From contig NZ_JBLWVT010000002.1 of NCBI RefSeq assembly GCF_048268305.1, forward strand, positions 124,001-188,000: 64,000 bases of DNA, read 5' to 3'. The notes beneath the pieces are model-generated. The model searched no databases, was not told the origin of the DNA, and was given only the letters and a program-made list of their open reading frames with translations. The stretch is from Pseudodonghicola sp048268305 (GTDB taxonomy: Bacteria > Pseudomonadota > Alphaproteobacteria > Rhodobacterales > Rhodobacteraceae). Of this stretch, positions 7,632 to 16,939 are shown piece by piece (the stretch's first letter is position 1; each line of letters starts with the position of its first letter). A program made the translations under genes and the position numbers.

Positions 7632-9641
7632 GTGTCGGAGTGGCGCCTAGGAATTGATATCGGGGGCACGTTCACCGACGTAATCGCGGTTTCCCCGGAT
7701 GGGATGAACCGGCGGTCGGCGAAGGTTCCCAGCAAGCCGGCAGAGCCGGTGCAGGCGATTGTCGAGGCGATTTCCGCCGTCGATCTGGCCTGGGATGAGG
7801 TGAGCGAGATCGTCCATGGCACGACCATCGTGACCAATGACATCGTCGAGCATAACTTCCCCCCCTGCGCGCTGATCGCCACCACCGGATTCTCCGACAG
7901 TATCGAAATCGGCCGCACCTCGCGCCGGGCGCTCTATCGTCTCGACCTGCCACCGAAGGTGGAGCCGCTGGTCCCCGCCGCCCTTCGGTTCGAGGTGCAG
8001 GAACGTCTGTTCTCGGACGGCACGGTCCTGACCGAGCTGACCGAGACCGAGATCGACCGGGTGATCGCCGAGATCAAGAAGACCGGTGTCGAGACCGTGG
8101 CGGTCTGCCTGCTGCATGCCTTTCAGAACCCGGCGCATGAGATCAAGCTGGGCGACCGGCTGGCCCAGCATTTCGCCAATGTCTCGCTCAGCCACGAGAT
8201 TTCCCCGGAAATCCGCGAATTCGAACGGATGAGCACGACGGTGCTGAACGCCATGATGATGGGCAAGATCCGCGCTCATCTGCAGCGGATCGAGGAGACC
8301 AAGGCGCCGGACAGCCGTGTGCATCTGATGCACTCCGCCTCGGGGATGGCGACGCCCGAGCTGATCGCCGAACGGCCCTTGATGCTGGCGATGTCCGGTC
8401 CGGCCGCCGGCGCGCTTGCCACCACCGAGATGGCCCGCGCGCTGGGGATCAAGAACGCGCTGACCTTCGACATGGGCGGCACCACCACCGACGTCTGCCT
8501 GATCGTCGACGGCCGGGCCGAGATCGCGGCGAACCGGGAACTGGGCGGCCAGCGCATCCGGCTGCCGATGGTGGCGGTGGATTCCATCGGCGCCGGCGGC
8601 GGCTCGATCGCACGGCTTGTCTCGGGCGCGCTGGAGGTCGGTCCGCGCAGCGCCGGCGCCACCCCGGGGCCGGCCTGCTATGGCAAGGGCGGCGTGCTGC
8701 CGACGGTGTCGGATGCCGACATGGTGCTGGGCTATCTCAATCCCGCGCGCACGCTGGGCGGTTCGGTGCCGTTGCAGCCGCAGCTCGCCGAGGAGGTGAT
8801 CCGCGCGCTCGGGGCCGAGATGGGCTTTGACGTCAAAGAGGCCGCCGTCGGTATCACCCGGGTGGTGCATGCCACCATGGCCCGGGCGCTGCGCAAGGCG
8901 ACGGTGGAGCGCGGCCTTGATATCCGCAGCTTCGATCTGGTCGCCTTCGGCGGCGCCGGTCCGATGCACGCGGTCGAGGTCGCCCGCATCTGCGGCATCC
9001 GCAAGATCGTGGTGCCGATGTTCTCCTCCGGCTTCTCGGCCTTGGGCTGCGTCGATGCGGCGATGAGCTACTCGCGGCAGTTCACCGTCAGCATGAAGTC
9101 GCGCGACTGGGATCAGGGCCGGCTTGATGCGTTGTTGCGGGACGAGATCGACACGCTGTCGAAGGCGCTGATCGAGGCCGGCCATGATTGGGAAAGTCTG
9201 CGCGTCACCCATACCGCCGGCGTCCGTTACTCCGGGCAGAGCTATGAGACCCCGATCCATGGCCCGGCCTTTGCCGATCCGGATCAGTTGGGCGCGCAAT
9301 TCGATGCCGCCCACAAGGCGATCTATGGTTATTCCACCGGCGAGACCTGGGAGCTGATGACCGTGCGGACCGAGGTCACCGGCCCCGGGCGCGGCGGCGA
9401 GGCGGCGGAAATCGTCGGCGGAACCGTGACCCCGGCGCCGGTCGGCTGGCGCGAGGTCACCTTCGAGACCGGCGAAAGCGCCAAGACCCCGGTCTTTGCC
9501 CGTGACGCGCTGGTGGTGGGCGAGGTGCTGCAAGGCCCGCTGATCGTCGAGGACGACTGGTCGACCGTCGTCATCCCGCCGCGCGAGACCATCCGCCGCG
9601 ACGCCACCGGCAACCTGCACATCGAGGTGGACCTGCAATGA
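7632..9641 (+). CDS. Hydantoinase/oxoprolinase family protein, subunit A
   Basis: 669 residues of the HyuA family, the ATP-binding half of ATP-dependent cyclic-amide hydrolases (N-methylhydantoinase, 5-oxoprolinase, caprolactamase) and related to acetone carboxylase subunits. The N-terminus GIDIGGTFTDV is the phosphate-binding motif; the core domain shows MGGTTTDVCLI and GAGGGSIA, and AFGGAGPMHAVEVA closes the ATPase-like fold. GTG start, with GAGG seven bases upstream. The stop overlaps the subunit B start (ATGA), the usual arrangement of a two-subunit enzyme. The particular ring substrate cannot be told from the sequence. Confidence 0.9.
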   Translation: MSEWRLGIDIGGTFTDVIAVSPDGMNRRSAKVPSKPAEPVQAIVEAISAVDLAWDEVSEIVHGTTIVTNDIVEHNFPPCALIATTGFSDSIEIGRTSRRALYRLDLPPKVEPLVPAALRFEVQERLFSDGTVLTELTETEIDRVIAEIKKTGVETVAVCLLHAFQNPAHEIKLGDRLAQHFANVSLSHEISPEIREFERMSTTVLNAMMMGKIRAHLQRIEETKAPDSRVHLMHSASGMATPELIAERPLMLAMSGPAAGALATTEMARALGIKNALTFDMGGTTTDVCLIVDGRAEIAANRELGGQRIRLPMVAVDSIGAGGGSIARLVSGALEVGPRSAGATPGPACYGKGGVLPTVSDADMVLGYLNPARTLGGSVPLQPQLAEEVIRALGAEMGFDVKEAAVGITRVVHATMARALRKATVERGLDIRSFDLVAFGGAGPMHAVEVARICGIRKIVVPMFSSGFSALGCVDAAMSYSRQFTVSMKSRDWDQGRLDALLRDEIDTLSKALIEAGHDWESLRVTHTAGVRYSGQSYETPIHGPAFADPDQLGAQFDAAHKAIYGYSTGETWELMTVRTEVTGPGRGGEAAEIVGGTVTPAPVGWREVTFETGESAKTPVFARDALVVGEVLQGPLIVEDDWSTVVIPPRETIRRDATGNLHIEVDLQ

Positions 9642-11233
9642 AGGACATGACCGTGAAACTCGATCCCGTCTCGCTGGAAGTGATCCGCAACGCGCTGACC
9701 GCGGTGGCGGAGGAAATGTCGAGCGTGGTGATGCGCGCCGCGCGCTCGCCGCTGTTGCGCGAGGCGGGCGATCATTCCTCGGCGCTGACCGATGCCAATG
9801 GCTATCTGGTGGCGCAGGGGCGGGACGTGCCGGTGCACCTGGGCGTGCTCAGCTTCACCGTGCGGGAGTTCATCCGCATGGTCGGCCGCGCGGCGCTGAA
9901 ACCGGGCGATGTCTGGATCCTGAACCTGCCCGATGTCGGCGGCAATCACCTGCCGGACGTCAAGCTGATCCGGCCGATCTTTCACGATGGTCAGCTCTAT
10001 GCCTTTTCGATCAGCCTGGCGCATTGGGCCGATGTCGGCGGCGCCATGCCGGGCAGCTATTACGCCGCCGCCTTCGATTGCTGGCAGGAGGGGCTGCGCA
10101 TCCCCCCGGTCCGCCTGGTCGCGGGCGACGAGATCGACGAGGAGAAGATGGGCCTGATCCTTGCCAACGTGCGCGGCCCGGCCGAGCGGCGCGGCGATAT
10201 CCTGGCGCAGATTTCGGCCACCACGGTCGCCGGACGGCGGCTGGAGGAGCTGCGGCTGACCTATGGCGTCGATTTCCTGATGGCCGCCTTCGAGGCCATC
10301 CACGACCGCGCCGAACGCCAGATGCGCGAGGCGATCGCCGCGATCCCCGATGGCGTCTATGAGGGCGAGGACTTCATGGATGACGATGGCCACGGCGGCG
10401 CCCCGGTGGCGATCCGCGTCAAGGTCACCATCGCAGGCGAGGCCGCCAGTTTCGATTTCACCGAAACCGACAACGCGGTGCCGGGCGCGCTGAACACCAC
10501 GCCCTTCATCGCCGCCGCCGGCGTCTTCTATGTGATGAAGGCGCTTTATGGCCCGGATATCCAGCCCTCTGCCGGCTGCTATCGGCCGCTGTCGGTGGTG
10601 ACGCGGCCGGGCTCGATCCTCGATCCGCGCGCCAATGTGCCGGTGGTCGGCGGCAACCACGAGACCTGCCAGCGGGTCGCCGATGCCATCTTCAAGGCGC
10701 TGGTTCCCGTCGCGGCCGAGAAGCTTTCCGCCGGGGGGCCGACCACGGCGGGTCTTCTGATCTTCTCCGCCCGCAACGAGGGGGGGGATTATTCCACCTT
10801 CTACGAGGTGCACGGCGGCGGCGAGGGCGCCCGGATCGACCGCGACGGCATGGCCGTCACCCGGGTGCACCTGGCCAATGTGATGAGCACGCCGGCCGAG
10901 GTGATCGAAACCGAATATCCGATCATGGTCGAACGCCAGGCGCTGCGGCCGAATTCCGGCGGGGCGGGGGCGCATCGCGGCGGCGAGGGGCTCGACCGGG
11001 TTTACCGGATGATGGCCGACAATGTCTCGCTCACCACCATGTTCGAACGGGCCGTGGTTCCCGCCTATGGGCTGGAGGGGGGCGAGGATGGCGCCCTGTT
11101 CGAAGTGGTTCTGACAAGAAAAGAAGGCACGCAGGAAAAGCTGCCCGGAAAACACAACGTCACCATCAACCGGGGCGATCGGGTCACCGTGCTGTCCTGC
11201 GGCGGTGGTGGATACGGGGCAAAACCGGACTGA
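9638..11233 (+). CDS. Hydantoinase/oxoprolinase family protein, subunit B
   Basis: 531 residues of the HyuB family, partner of the preceding gene in ATP-dependent opening of cyclic amides. Family-typical stretches are LEVIRNALTAVAEEMSSVVM near the N-terminus, GDVWILNLPDVGGNHLPDV, FDFTETDNAVPGALNTT, and a glycine-rich C-terminus ending in a CGGGGYG-like tail. The ATG at 9638 overlaps the previous stop, and an in-frame ATG at 9647 is also possible. Subunits A and B in these enzymes form an A2B2-like complex, with hydrolysis at the interface; that is family knowledge. The ABC importer follows after 53 bases. Confidence 0.9.
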   Translation: MKDMTVKLDPVSLEVIRNALTAVAEEMSSVVMRAARSPLLREAGDHSSALTDANGYLVAQGRDVPVHLGVLSFTVREFIRMVGRAALKPGDVWILNLPDVGGNHLPDVKLIRPIFHDGQLYAFSISLAHWADVGGAMPGSYYAAAFDCWQEGLRIPPVRLVAGDEIDEEKMGLILANVRGPAERRGDILAQISATTVAGRRLEELRLTYGVDFLMAAFEAIHDRAERQMREAIAAIPDGVYEGEDFMDDDGHGGAPVAIRVKVTIAGEAASFDFTETDNAVPGALNTTPFIAAAGVFYVMKALYGPDIQPSAGCYRPLSVVTRPGSILDPRANVPVVGGNHETCQRVADAIFKALVPVAAEKLSAGGPTTAGLLIFSARNEGGDYSTFYEVHGGGEGARIDRDGMAVTRVHLANVMSTPAEVIETEYPIMVERQALRPNSGGAGAHRGGEGLDRVYRMMADNVSLTTMFERAVVPAYGLEGGEDGALFEVVLTRKEGTQEKLPGKHNVTINRGDRVTVLSCGGGGYGAKPD

Positions 11234-11286
11234 ACCGGGCCCCCGGAACACCAACGGAAAACCAACAGGAAAAGGTAGACGGAAGA

Positions 11287-12897
11287 ATGAAAAGACGTGA
11301 CTTTCTGAACGCGGCCGCTCTGTCCGGCGTCTCGCTTCTGGGCCTCAAGCTGGGCGTCGGGCCGGCGGCGGCGGCGGACCGCAACGATGTGATCCGCATT
11401 CTGCTGGAAGACAGCCCGAATACCTTCGACCCCTCGGGCACCGGCTATAACCCGGCCTCCTGCAACATCTCGTGGAACGTCTACGACCGGCTGGTCACCT
11501 ATGGGTCGAAACCGGTCGCCGGAGAAGAGGACGCCTTCATCTACGATTACAACACCATCGTGGGGCAGGCGGCGGAAAGCTATTCGGTGTCTGACGACGG
11601 CAAGGTGCTGACCTTCAAGATGCGGGACGGCGCCAAGTTCCACGATGGCCGCCCGGTCACCGCGCAGGATGCCAAATGGTCGCTGGACCGCGCGGTTTCG
11701 GTGCCGACCTCCAAGGCGCAGCTCTCCACCGGGTCGCTGACCAGCCCGGACCAGTTCGTCGTTCTCGACGACATGACGCTGCAGATCACCGTGCCGCAGG
11801 CCGACCGCTTCACCCTGCCGAACCTCTGCATCCTGTTCCCGGCAATCATCAACTCGGAACTGGCGAAGGAACATGCTACCGCCGAAGACCCCTGGGCGCT
11901 GAACTGGCTGAAGACCAACGAGGCCGGCGGCGGCCCCTTCAAGGTCACCCGCTTCGTCGCCGATCAGCAGTTCGTGCTGGAGCGGTTCGACGACTGGAAG
12001 AATGGCGCGGTGCCGAGCCAGGCCCGCATCCTGGCGCAGATCGTACCGGTCGCCTCGTCGCGCCGCGCCGCCGCCGAGAAGGGCGAGGCCGATCTGGTCC
12101 GCGCGCTGTCGGGCCGCGACATCAAGGACGTGATGGACGAGGGCAAGCGCCGGGTTCTGGGCATCTCGAACCCCGCACGGATGGTGGCGATCGCGATGAA
12201 CTCGGAAATGCCGCCGTTCAACGACAGGCGGGTGCGTCAGGCGGTGGCCTATTCGGTGCCTTATGAGGAAATGTTCAAATCGGTGCTCTACAGCCGCGGC
12301 ACGCCGCTGTTCGGCGGCACCGCCGAGACCACCGAGGCGATCTATCCGCAGCCCTTGCCCTATACCCAGGATCTGGAGAAGGCCAAGGCGCTGCTGGCCG
12401 AGGCCGGGCTGGCCGACGGGTTCGAGACCACCTTCACCATTGACAGCTCCTATACCGCGACGAGCGAGCCGGTGGCGATCCTGATGCAGGAGGCGCTGGG
12501 CAAGATCGGCATCAAGGTGAAGATCGAAAAGGTGCCCTCGGCCCAGATCGGGCAATTGCAGACCGACCGCGCCCTGCCGATGTTCATCGCCATGGGCGGC
12601 GCCTGGCTGGCCGATCCGGATTACTTCTTCCGCATCTTCTACAACTCCACCCGCCGCTGGAACTACGGCAACTATCAGAACCCGGAGATGGCGCAGCTGG
12701 TCGAGGAGACCCGGTTCGAAAGCGACAGGGCGGTCTATGAGGCCAAGGTGTTGCGGATGATCGAGCTGGCCAAGGAAGACGTGCCGCTGATCGCGCTCTG
12801 GTCGCCCTTTGAGGACACCGTGCTGAGCGACGCGATCCACGGCTATACCTATATGTTCCACGGTCAGATCGAGATGCGGCCGCTCTACAAGGCCTGA
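11287..12897 (+). CDS. ABC transporter substrate-binding protein, family 5 (Dpp/Opp type)
   Basis: 536 residues. The N-terminus KRRDFLNAAALSG plus a hydrophobic stretch ending PAAAA is a Tat-like signal, so a folded periplasmic protein is expected. The mature part is an SBP_bac_5 protein (SYSVSDDGKVLTFKMRDGAKFHDG, then DAKWSLDRAVS), the class that binds peptides but also many non-peptide ligands such as nickel, opines and glutathione. It is followed by two permeases and two ATPases in the classical order. Next to the hydantoinase pair, its ligand may be the cyclic amide or a peptide-like precursor; that is inference. Confidence 0.92.
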   Translation: MKRRDFLNAAALSGVSLLGLKLGVGPAAAADRNDVIRILLEDSPNTFDPSGTGYNPASCNISWNVYDRLVTYGSKPVAGEEDAFIYDYNTIVGQAAESYSVSDDGKVLTFKMRDGAKFHDGRPVTAQDAKWSLDRAVSVPTSKAQLSTGSLTSPDQFVVLDDMTLQITVPQADRFTLPNLCILFPAIINSELAKEHATAEDPWALNWLKTNEAGGGPFKVTRFVADQQFVLERFDDWKNGAVPSQARILAQIVPVASSRRAAAEKGEADLVRALSGRDIKDVMDEGKRRVLGISNPARMVAIAMNSEMPPFNDRRVRQAVAYSVPYEEMFKSVLYSRGTPLFGGTAETTEAIYPQPLPYTQDLEKAKALLAEAGLADGFETTFTIDSSYTATSEPVAILMQEALGKIGIKVKIEKVPSAQIGQLQTDRALPMFIAMGGAWLADPDYFFRIFYNSTRRWNYGNYQNPEMAQLVEETRFESDRAVYEAKVLRMIELAKEDVPLIALWSPFEDTVLSDAIHGYTYMFHGQIEMRPLYKA

Positions 12898-12911
12898 GAC
12901 TGAACCACCTT

Positions 12912-12935
12912 GCGGGGCCGGTCGACCGGCCCCGC
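12912..12935. other. Perfect 24-base intercistronic palindrome
   Basis: GCGGGGCCGGTC followed by its exact reverse complement lies between the binding-protein stop and the first permease start. There is no T-run, so it is not a canonical terminator. Hairpins here are known in ABC operons to stabilise the upstream part of the transcript, giving more binding protein than permease; that role is inferred from position. Confidence 0.6.
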
Positions 12936-12958
12936 CGCTGCCCGTCCGGGAGGCCGTC

Positions 12959-13987
12959 ATGAAGTACCGCACCCTTCGCCTCATCCTCTGGCGCCTGTTG
13001 ATGGCGCTGCCGATCCTCTTCGGGGTGATCGTCGTGACCTTCGTGCTGATCCGTGCGTTGCCCGGGGATCCGGCCATCGCCTATGCCTCGGGCCCCAGCA
13101 TGGGGCAGGAGGATATCGAGGCGATCCGCCGCTCCATGGGGCTGGACAGATCGGTCTTTGAACAATTCCTGATTTACCTCTCCAATATCGCCCATCTGAA
13201 CTTCGGCAATTCGATGATCACCGGCCAGCCGGTGCTGAAGGACTTCGCCGAACGGCTGCCCGCGACGATCGAGCTTGCGATCTTCGCCTTCGCGATGTCG
13301 CTGATCGTGGCGCTGCCGGTGGGCGTGCTGGCCGCCGTCTATCGCGACAGCTGGATCGATCAGCTGTCGCGGGTGATCACCTCGATCTCGGCCGCCATGC
13401 CAGGCTTCTTCTTCGGGCTGATCCTGATCTTCGTTTTCTACTTCCTGCTGAGCATGGCGCCCGAACCGATCGGCCGGCTGTCGGGCTGGTCGATCGCGCC
13501 GCCCACCGTCACCGGCTTCATGACCATCGACGCCGCCCTGATCGGCGATTGGGAGATTTTCTGGGAGGCGATCGAGAAGATGCTGATGCCGGCGGCCTCG
13601 ATGGCGATCTTCGCGGTGGCGCCGCTGATGCGGATGATGCGGGGCGGCATGATCGACGCGCTCGACAGCGATTACATCAAGGCGGCGCGCGCCTATGGGG
13701 TGCCGGGCTGGAAGATCCTGCTGCAATACGCGCTGCCCAACGCCATGCTGCCGGTTCTGGCGACCATGGGCATGGTGCTGTCGACCATGCTGGGGGCCAA
13801 TATCATGATCGAAAAGCTCTTCGCCTGGCCCGGCATCGGGTCTTACTCGGTCAACGCGCTGGTCGGGGTCGATTACGCGCCGGTGCAGGCCTTCGTGCTG
13901 ATCGTCGCCGTGCTCTTCGTGCTGATGACGCTGGCGATCGACATCCTCTCTGCCGCGATCGACCCGCGTTACAAGCTGAAGGGGTAA
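12959..13987 (+). CDS. ABC transporter permease, DppB type
   Basis: 342-residue inner-membrane permease. It begins with the DppB-type segment LILWRLLMALPILFGVIVVTF, has GDPAIAYASG in the periplasmic loop, and carries the ATPase-coupling EAA loop as AARAYGVPGWKILLQYALPNA. About six membrane helices are visible. GGGAGG precedes the ATG. The DppC-type gene follows by 4 bases, so the two form the heterodimeric channel of one importer. Confidence 0.93.
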   Translation: MKYRTLRLILWRLLMALPILFGVIVVTFVLIRALPGDPAIAYASGPSMGQEDIEAIRRSMGLDRSVFEQFLIYLSNIAHLNFGNSMITGQPVLKDFAERLPATIELAIFAFAMSLIVALPVGVLAAVYRDSWIDQLSRVITSISAAMPGFFFGLILIFVFYFLLSMAPEPIGRLSGWSIAPPTVTGFMTIDAALIGDWEIFWEAIEKMLMPAASMAIFAVAPLMRMMRGGMIDALDSDYIKAARAYGVPGWKILLQYALPNAMLPVLATMGMVLSTMLGANIMIEKLFAWPGIGSYSVNALVGVDYAPVQAFVLIVAVLFVLMTLAIDILSAAIDPRYKLKG

Positions 13988-13991
13988 CGAT

Positions 13992-14831
13992 ATGGCCGCC
14001 TCTGTCCTGCGCTATCACCTGCGCCGCAACGTCGCCACCGCCGTGGCCGGGGTGATCATCGTCATCCTGTTCTTCCTGGCGGTCTTCGGCCCCGCCATCG
14101 TGCCCTATGACCCGCTGGCGACCGCGATGCAGAAGGTGCTTGAGCCGCCTTCGGCCGACCATTGGTTCGGCACCGATCAGCTTGGCCGCGACATCTTCAG
14201 CCGGGTGATCGTCGCCACCCGGCTCGATTTCGCCATCGCCTTGGCGGCCGTCGCGCTGTCGGCCTTGGCGGGCATCTCGGTCGGTGCGCTGTCGGGATAC
14301 CTCGGCGGTTGGCTCGACGGGGTGATGAGCCGCATCGTCGACGTGATGATGGCCTTCCCGCTGTTCGTCGCCGCCATGGCGCTGGTCGCGGTCTTCGGCA
14401 ATTCGGTGGAATCGGTGGTGCTGGCGACCTCGATCATCAACTTCCCCTTCTACTTTCGCCTGGCCCGGATCGAGGCCGCCGCGCGGCGCGAGATCGGCTA
14501 TGTCGAGGCGGCGATCATCAACGGCAATTCAACCGGCTCGGTGATCTTCCGCTTCCTGCTGCCGAATTCGCTGCCGCCGGTGATCGTGCAGATCTCGCTC
14601 AACCTCGGCTGGGCGATCCTGAACACCTCGGGGCTTGCCTTCATCGGGCTGGGGGTGGCGCCGCCGACGCCGGAATGGGGCATCATGATCCAGGAGGGCG
14701 CCTCGATGATGATGTCGGGAGAATGGTGGACGGTGCTGTTTCCCGGGCTGGCGCTGGTGCTGTCGGTCTTCTGCTTCAGCCTGCTGGGCGACGGGCTGCG
14801 TGACATTGCCGATCCGAGGAGACGGAGCTGA
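13992..14831 (+). CDS. ABC transporter permease, DppC type
   Basis: 279-residue permease of the DppC/OppC group. The first helix leads to VPYDPLATAMQKVLEPPSAD and WFGTDQLGRDIFSRVI, the hallmark segment of this family; the coupling loop is EAAIINGNSTGSVIFRFLLP. Its stop shares one base with the next start (TGATG), showing translational coupling to the ATPase gene. Confidence 0.93.
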   Translation: MAASVLRYHLRRNVATAVAGVIIVILFFLAVFGPAIVPYDPLATAMQKVLEPPSADHWFGTDQLGRDIFSRVIVATRLDFAIALAAVALSALAGISVGALSGYLGGWLDGVMSRIVDVMMAFPLFVAAMALVAVFGNSVESVVLATSIINFPFYFRLARIEAAARREIGYVEAAIINGNSTGSVIFRFLLPNSLPPVIVQISLNLGWAILNTSGLAFIGLGVAPPTPEWGIMIQEGASMMMSGEWWTVLFPGLALVLSVFCFSLLGDGLRDIADPRRRS

Positions 14832-15805
14832 TGAGCGCCATGCTGGATATCAAGGGGCTGACGCTGGAGTTCGAGACGCCGACCGGGCTGATCCACGCGC
14901 TCGACAATGTGGAGCTGTCGGTCGAACGCGGCGAATGCGTGGCGCTGGTGGGCGAGAGCGGATCGGGCAAGTCGATCACCGGCATGTCGATCCTGCGGCT
15001 GAACGGGCCGAACGCCCGGATCCGCGCGACCCGCATCGCGCTTGATGGCAGCGACCTGCAGGGGCTGGACGACAAGGCCTTTCGCACCATTCGCGGCCGC
15101 CGGGTGGCGATGATCTTTCAGAACGCCAAATCCGCGCTCAACCCACTCAGGAAGGTCGGCGACACGCTCACCGATATCCTGCGCGCCCATGCGCCGGAAC
15201 GGCTGTCGCGCAAGACCGCCCGCGCCCGGGTGCTCGAGGTGTTGGAGCAGATCGGCATCCATCACGCGGCAGACCGGATGCAGGCCTATCCGGCCGAGCT
15301 GTCGGGCGGCATGTGTCAGCGGATCATGATCGCCGCCGCCCTGGTCTGCGAGCCGGAACTGATCATCGCCGATGAGCCCACCAGCGCGCTCGATGTCACC
15401 ACCCAGATCAAGGTGATGGATCTGCTGATGTCGGCCTGCCGTACCCGTGGGGTGGCGGTTCTGTTCATCACTCACGATCTGGCGCTGGCTTCGGCCTATT
15501 GCGACCGGGCGGTGGTGATGCACGCGGGCCAGATGCTTGAGGACGGTCCGGCGGATGAGGTCTTCGTTCACCCGCGCCATCCCTATTCGCGGATGCTGCT
15601 GGCTTCGATGCCCTACGGCAAGGACAGCGCCGAGGAGCTGCAGCCGATGGGGGGCAACCTGCCGGACCTCAGGCGCGACGATCTGCCGACCTGCCGCTTC
15701 GCCGACCGCTGCCCGCGGGTGCAGCCCTGTTGCCGTGCGCAGCCGGTGCCCGAGGCCGCCTTTGGCGACGACCATATCGTGAGGTGTTTTTTCCCCCATG
15801 ACTGA
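14831..15805 (+). CDS. ABC transporter ATP-binding protein, DppD type
   Basis: 324-residue ATPase with Walker A GESGSGKS, ABC signature LSGGM (usual form LSGGQ), Walker B LIIADEPTSALD and an H-loop ITHD. The C-terminus has the oligopeptide-transporter extension with CRFADRCPRVQPCC, a cysteine cluster found in DppD/OppD proteins. It overlaps the next gene by 8 bases. It would power the importer together with the DppF-type subunit. Confidence 0.92.
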   Translation: MSAMLDIKGLTLEFETPTGLIHALDNVELSVERGECVALVGESGSGKSITGMSILRLNGPNARIRATRIALDGSDLQGLDDKAFRTIRGRRVAMIFQNAKSALNPLRKVGDTLTDILRAHAPERLSRKTARARVLEVLEQIGIHHAADRMQAYPAELSGGMCQRIMIAAALVCEPELIIADEPTSALDVTTQIKVMDLLMSACRTRGVAVLFITHDLALASAYCDRAVVMHAGQMLEDGPADEVFVHPRHPYSRMLLASMPYGKDSAEELQPMGGNLPDLRRDDLPTCRFADRCPRVQPCCRAQPVPEAAFGDDHIVRCFFPHD

Positions 15806-16616
15806 GATTCTTCTCGAAGCCGGCGCCATCGTCAAAGATTTCCCCCTCGGGCGCGGCCATGTGCTGCGCGCGGTCGATCAGGTGTCCTTCAAGCTGATGA
15901 AGGGCGAAATCCTCGGGCTGGTGGGAGAGAGCGGCTCGGGCAAGTCGACGCTCGCCCGCATCCTCGCCAGGCTCTTGCCGCAGACCGAAGGCGCGGTCTG
16001 GTTCGACAACGAACAGCTCGGCGGGGTCAGCGGTGCCCGTTTCGCCCGGATGCCGGCGCGGCGGGATATCCAGATGGTGTTCCAGGATCCGCTGGCCAGC
16101 CTCAATCCCCGCTGGCGCGCGGCCGAGATCATCGGCGACCCGATCCGCCGGCTCGGCACGGCGGAGGAAAAGCAGCGTATGCGCGCCATGATCGAGGAGG
16201 CGGCAGAGCGGTCAGGCCTGCCGCCGGCGCTTTTGAACAGCTTTCCGCACCAGCTTTCCGGCGGTCAGCGCGCGCGGGTCGATATCGCGCGGGCCATCGT
16301 GCTGCGCCCGAAGCTGCTGATCTTGGACGAACCGACCTCGGCGCTCGATGCCTCGTTGCAGGCGCATGTGGTCCGCACACTGATGCGGCTCCGCTCCGAC
16401 CTCGATCTTACCTATATCTTCGTCACCCACGATCTGAACCTGCTGCGGCTGATCTCGGATCGCATCCTGGTGATGCAGAAGGGCAAGCTGGTGGAGCAGG
16501 GGCCGGCGCGTCAGATATTCGAGGCCCCGCAAGAGGCTTACACGAAAGAGCTGATCGCGGCGATCCCGGTGCTGGGGCAGCGGCGGGTCGACCGCAGCGG
16601 CCGGCAGACCGCCTGA
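15798..16616 (+). CDS. ABC transporter ATP-binding protein, DppF type
   Basis: 272-residue ATPase: Walker A GESGSGKST, signature LSGGQRARVDIARA, Walker B LLILDEPTSALD, H-loop VTHD. It is the last gene of the island; the stop is only 2 bases from the stop of the convergent DUF6476-like gene. It is slightly short for DppF and lacks the long C-terminal cysteine cluster of its partner, which is normal for the second ATPase of the pair. Confidence 0.92.
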   Translation: MTEILLEAGAIVKDFPLGRGHVLRAVDQVSFKLMKGEILGLVGESGSGKSTLARILARLLPQTEGAVWFDNEQLGGVSGARFARMPARRDIQMVFQDPLASLNPRWRAAEIIGDPIRRLGTAEEKQRMRAMIEEAAERSGLPPALLNSFPHQLSGGQRARVDIARAIVLRPKLLILDEPTSALDASLQAHVVRTLMRLRSDLDLTYIFVTHDLNLLRLISDRILVMQKGKLVEQGPARQIFEAPQEAYTKELIAAIPVLGQRRVDRSGRQTA

Positions 16617-16618
16617 GG

Positions 16619-16939
16619 TCAGTCGAGCGTCACCGTCTTGCGCAGCGCGCCCGTGCCGGCGTCAAAGATCAGGATGCGCTGATCCCCGGTCACCACGGCG
16701 ACCCAGCCCTTGCCCAGCGTCACGGCCTCGGCCTTGGCGCCCGCGGGCAGGGTCAGGTGATCGGGCAGGGCGGGGGTACGATCCGAAGACAGCCGGGTGA
16801 CAAGCAGGCCAACGATCACTACAACGCCCAAAATCATCACCACCATCAGCGTGGTGACCAGACGGCGCAGCATCCGCAGCGAAGCGGGCTCGGGCGCGCT
16901 CTGGGTATCGGGATTGGAAGGATCGGGCGAAGCGTTCAT
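16619..16939 (-). CDS. Small single-pass membrane protein, probable DUF6476 family
   Basis: 106 residues: a proline/serine-rich N-terminus, one membrane helix (RLVTTLMVVMILGVVVIVGLLV) and a short domain with KGWVAVVTGDQRILIFDAGTGAL, which looks like a single beta-propeller-like strand set. I recall such proteins next to rluD in Rhodobacteraceae under the name DUF6476; the family assignment is from memory. Its ATG begins within the CATG at 16937-16940, which also holds the rluD start on the other strand. Function unknown. Confidence 0.7.
   Translation of the reverse strand: MNASPDPSNPDTQSAPEPASLRMLRRLVTTLMVVMILGVVVIVGLLVTRLSSDRTPALPDHLTLPAGAKAEAVTLGKGWVAVVTGDQRILIFDAGTGALRKTVTLD

Noticed and set aside
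7647..9638. A 663-codon open frame antisense to the hydantoinase A gene
   Set aside because: Its composition is the same shadow type (HDQR-rich) and no motif is visible, whereas the plus-strand frame shows the full HyuA signature.
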